A stretch of 6,669 nt of DNA from UCB3 sp964415605 (GTDB taxonomy: Bacteria; Chloroflexota; Anaerolineae; Epilineales; Epilineaceae). The notes beneath the pieces were generated by a model. That model was given only the letters and a program-made list of their open reading frames with translations. It searched no databases and was not told the DNA's origin. Where the stretch lies: NCBI GenBank assembly GCA_964415605.1, contig CAYQBA010000223.1, forward strand, positions 1 through 6,669, given 5' to 3'. Below are positions 6,410-6,669 of the stretch, one piece after another. Each line of letters opens with the position of its first letter. Positions within the stretch are counted from its first letter, which is position 1. A program made the position numbers and the translations under genes.

Positions 6410-6669
6410 GTGTCCAAGCCCGTCCCGATCGTCATCCGCGTGTCGTCGCTCATCTGGGCCGCCGTCGCCATCGGGCTTGTGGGCGGCGCCATCGCCATCG
6501 GCTACCGCATCGGCCGCGGACCGGCGGGCGGCGGGCCAGGCGGTGGGGCGGCGGGGCTCCCGGGCGGTGGCGACCTGGCGCCGGTCGGAGCACCCGGCGT
6601 GCCGCCAGACGCCGGGGCCGGCGTGGGCGACACGATTCACGTCACCGTCGGCGGGACAATTGACGCGGC
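6410..6669 (+). CDS. Single-pass membrane protein of unknown function, N-terminal part
   Basis: The gene runs off the right edge after 86 complete codons. The start GTG 6410 is preceded by TGGAG at 8 nt. The product begins with a short basic segment (VSKPVPIVIR), has one hydrophobic helix at about residues 11-34 (SSLIWAAVAIGLVGGAIAIG core), then YRIGRG and a Gly/Pro/Ala-rich flexible stretch to about residue 72, and then DTIHVTVGGTID, which may start a beta-rich domain. By the positive-inside tendency the few charged residues on each side do not settle topology. I do not recognise the family. Codon use is strongly GC3, as in the neighbours, which supports a real gene over the Arg-rich alternative frame at 6298-6663. 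It is divergent from the beta-helix gene. Confidence 0.65.
   Translation, partial: MSKPVPIVIRVSSLIWAAVAIGLVGGAIAIGYRIGRGPAGGGPGGGAAGLPGGGDLAPVGAPGVPPDAGAGVGDTIHVTVGGTIDA

Noticed and set aside
6209..6640. 144-residue N-terminal extension of the beta-helix protein to the ATG at 6640
   Set aside because: It would put the signal peptide in the middle of the protein and overlap the plus-strand gene antisense; a strong AGGAG stands at the internal start 6208.
6298..6663. Plus-strand frame of 121 codons overlapping the right-end gene
   Set aside because: Arg-rich composition typical of an off-frame reading of GC-rich DNA; the +1-shifted frame from GTG 6410 has a membrane helix and a ribosome binding site.

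Overview
The window is very GC-rich (by eye about 70% or more) and gene-dense. It holds two tandem genes on the minus strand and the start of a third on the plus strand. The likely source is a bacterium of the Chloroflexota (Anaerolineae/Caldilineae/Ardenticatenia-like). This is inferred from a secreted protein with a long Thr-Pro-Ser-Ala linker and a short 'VFFPILLK' motif just after its signal peptide; similar 'LPLvlk/r'-type motifs and TP-rich linkers recur in secreted proteins of that phylum. A single-chain pyruvate:ferredoxin oxidoreductase points to anaerobic or facultative metabolism. No ribosomal or other phylogenetic marker is present, so the assignment is tentative.

Layout, left to right. 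Positions 1-3607 (minus) hold nearly all of a pyruvate:ferredoxin (flavodoxin) oxidoreductase, with its 3' end cut by the left edge. Positions 3608-3763 are a 156-bp gap with the PFOR ribosome binding site, a perfect 9-bp inverted repeat and a weak promoter candidate. Positions 3764-6208 (minus) encode an 814-residue exported protein: signal peptide, roughly 320-residue Pro/Thr-rich low-complexity stalk, then a parallel beta-helix domain of the DUF1565/choice-of-anchor Q kind. Positions 6209-6409 are a divergent intergenic region with AT-richer islands and a dyad. Positions 6410-6669 (plus) are the first 86 codons of a small-headed single-pass membrane protein, cut by the right edge.

The genes show no obvious shared pathway. 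PFOR is a cytoplasmic central-metabolism enzyme, the beta-helix protein is extracellular or surface-exposed, and the third gene is a membrane protein of unknown function. The two minus-strand genes lie in tandem 156 bp apart, so co-transcription is possible but not indicated. I see no mobile element, CRISPR array, tRNA, rRNA or convincing new system. The most eye-catching object, a stop-free plus-strand frame of about 6 kb, is an antisense by-product of GC-rich codon use in the two real genes.
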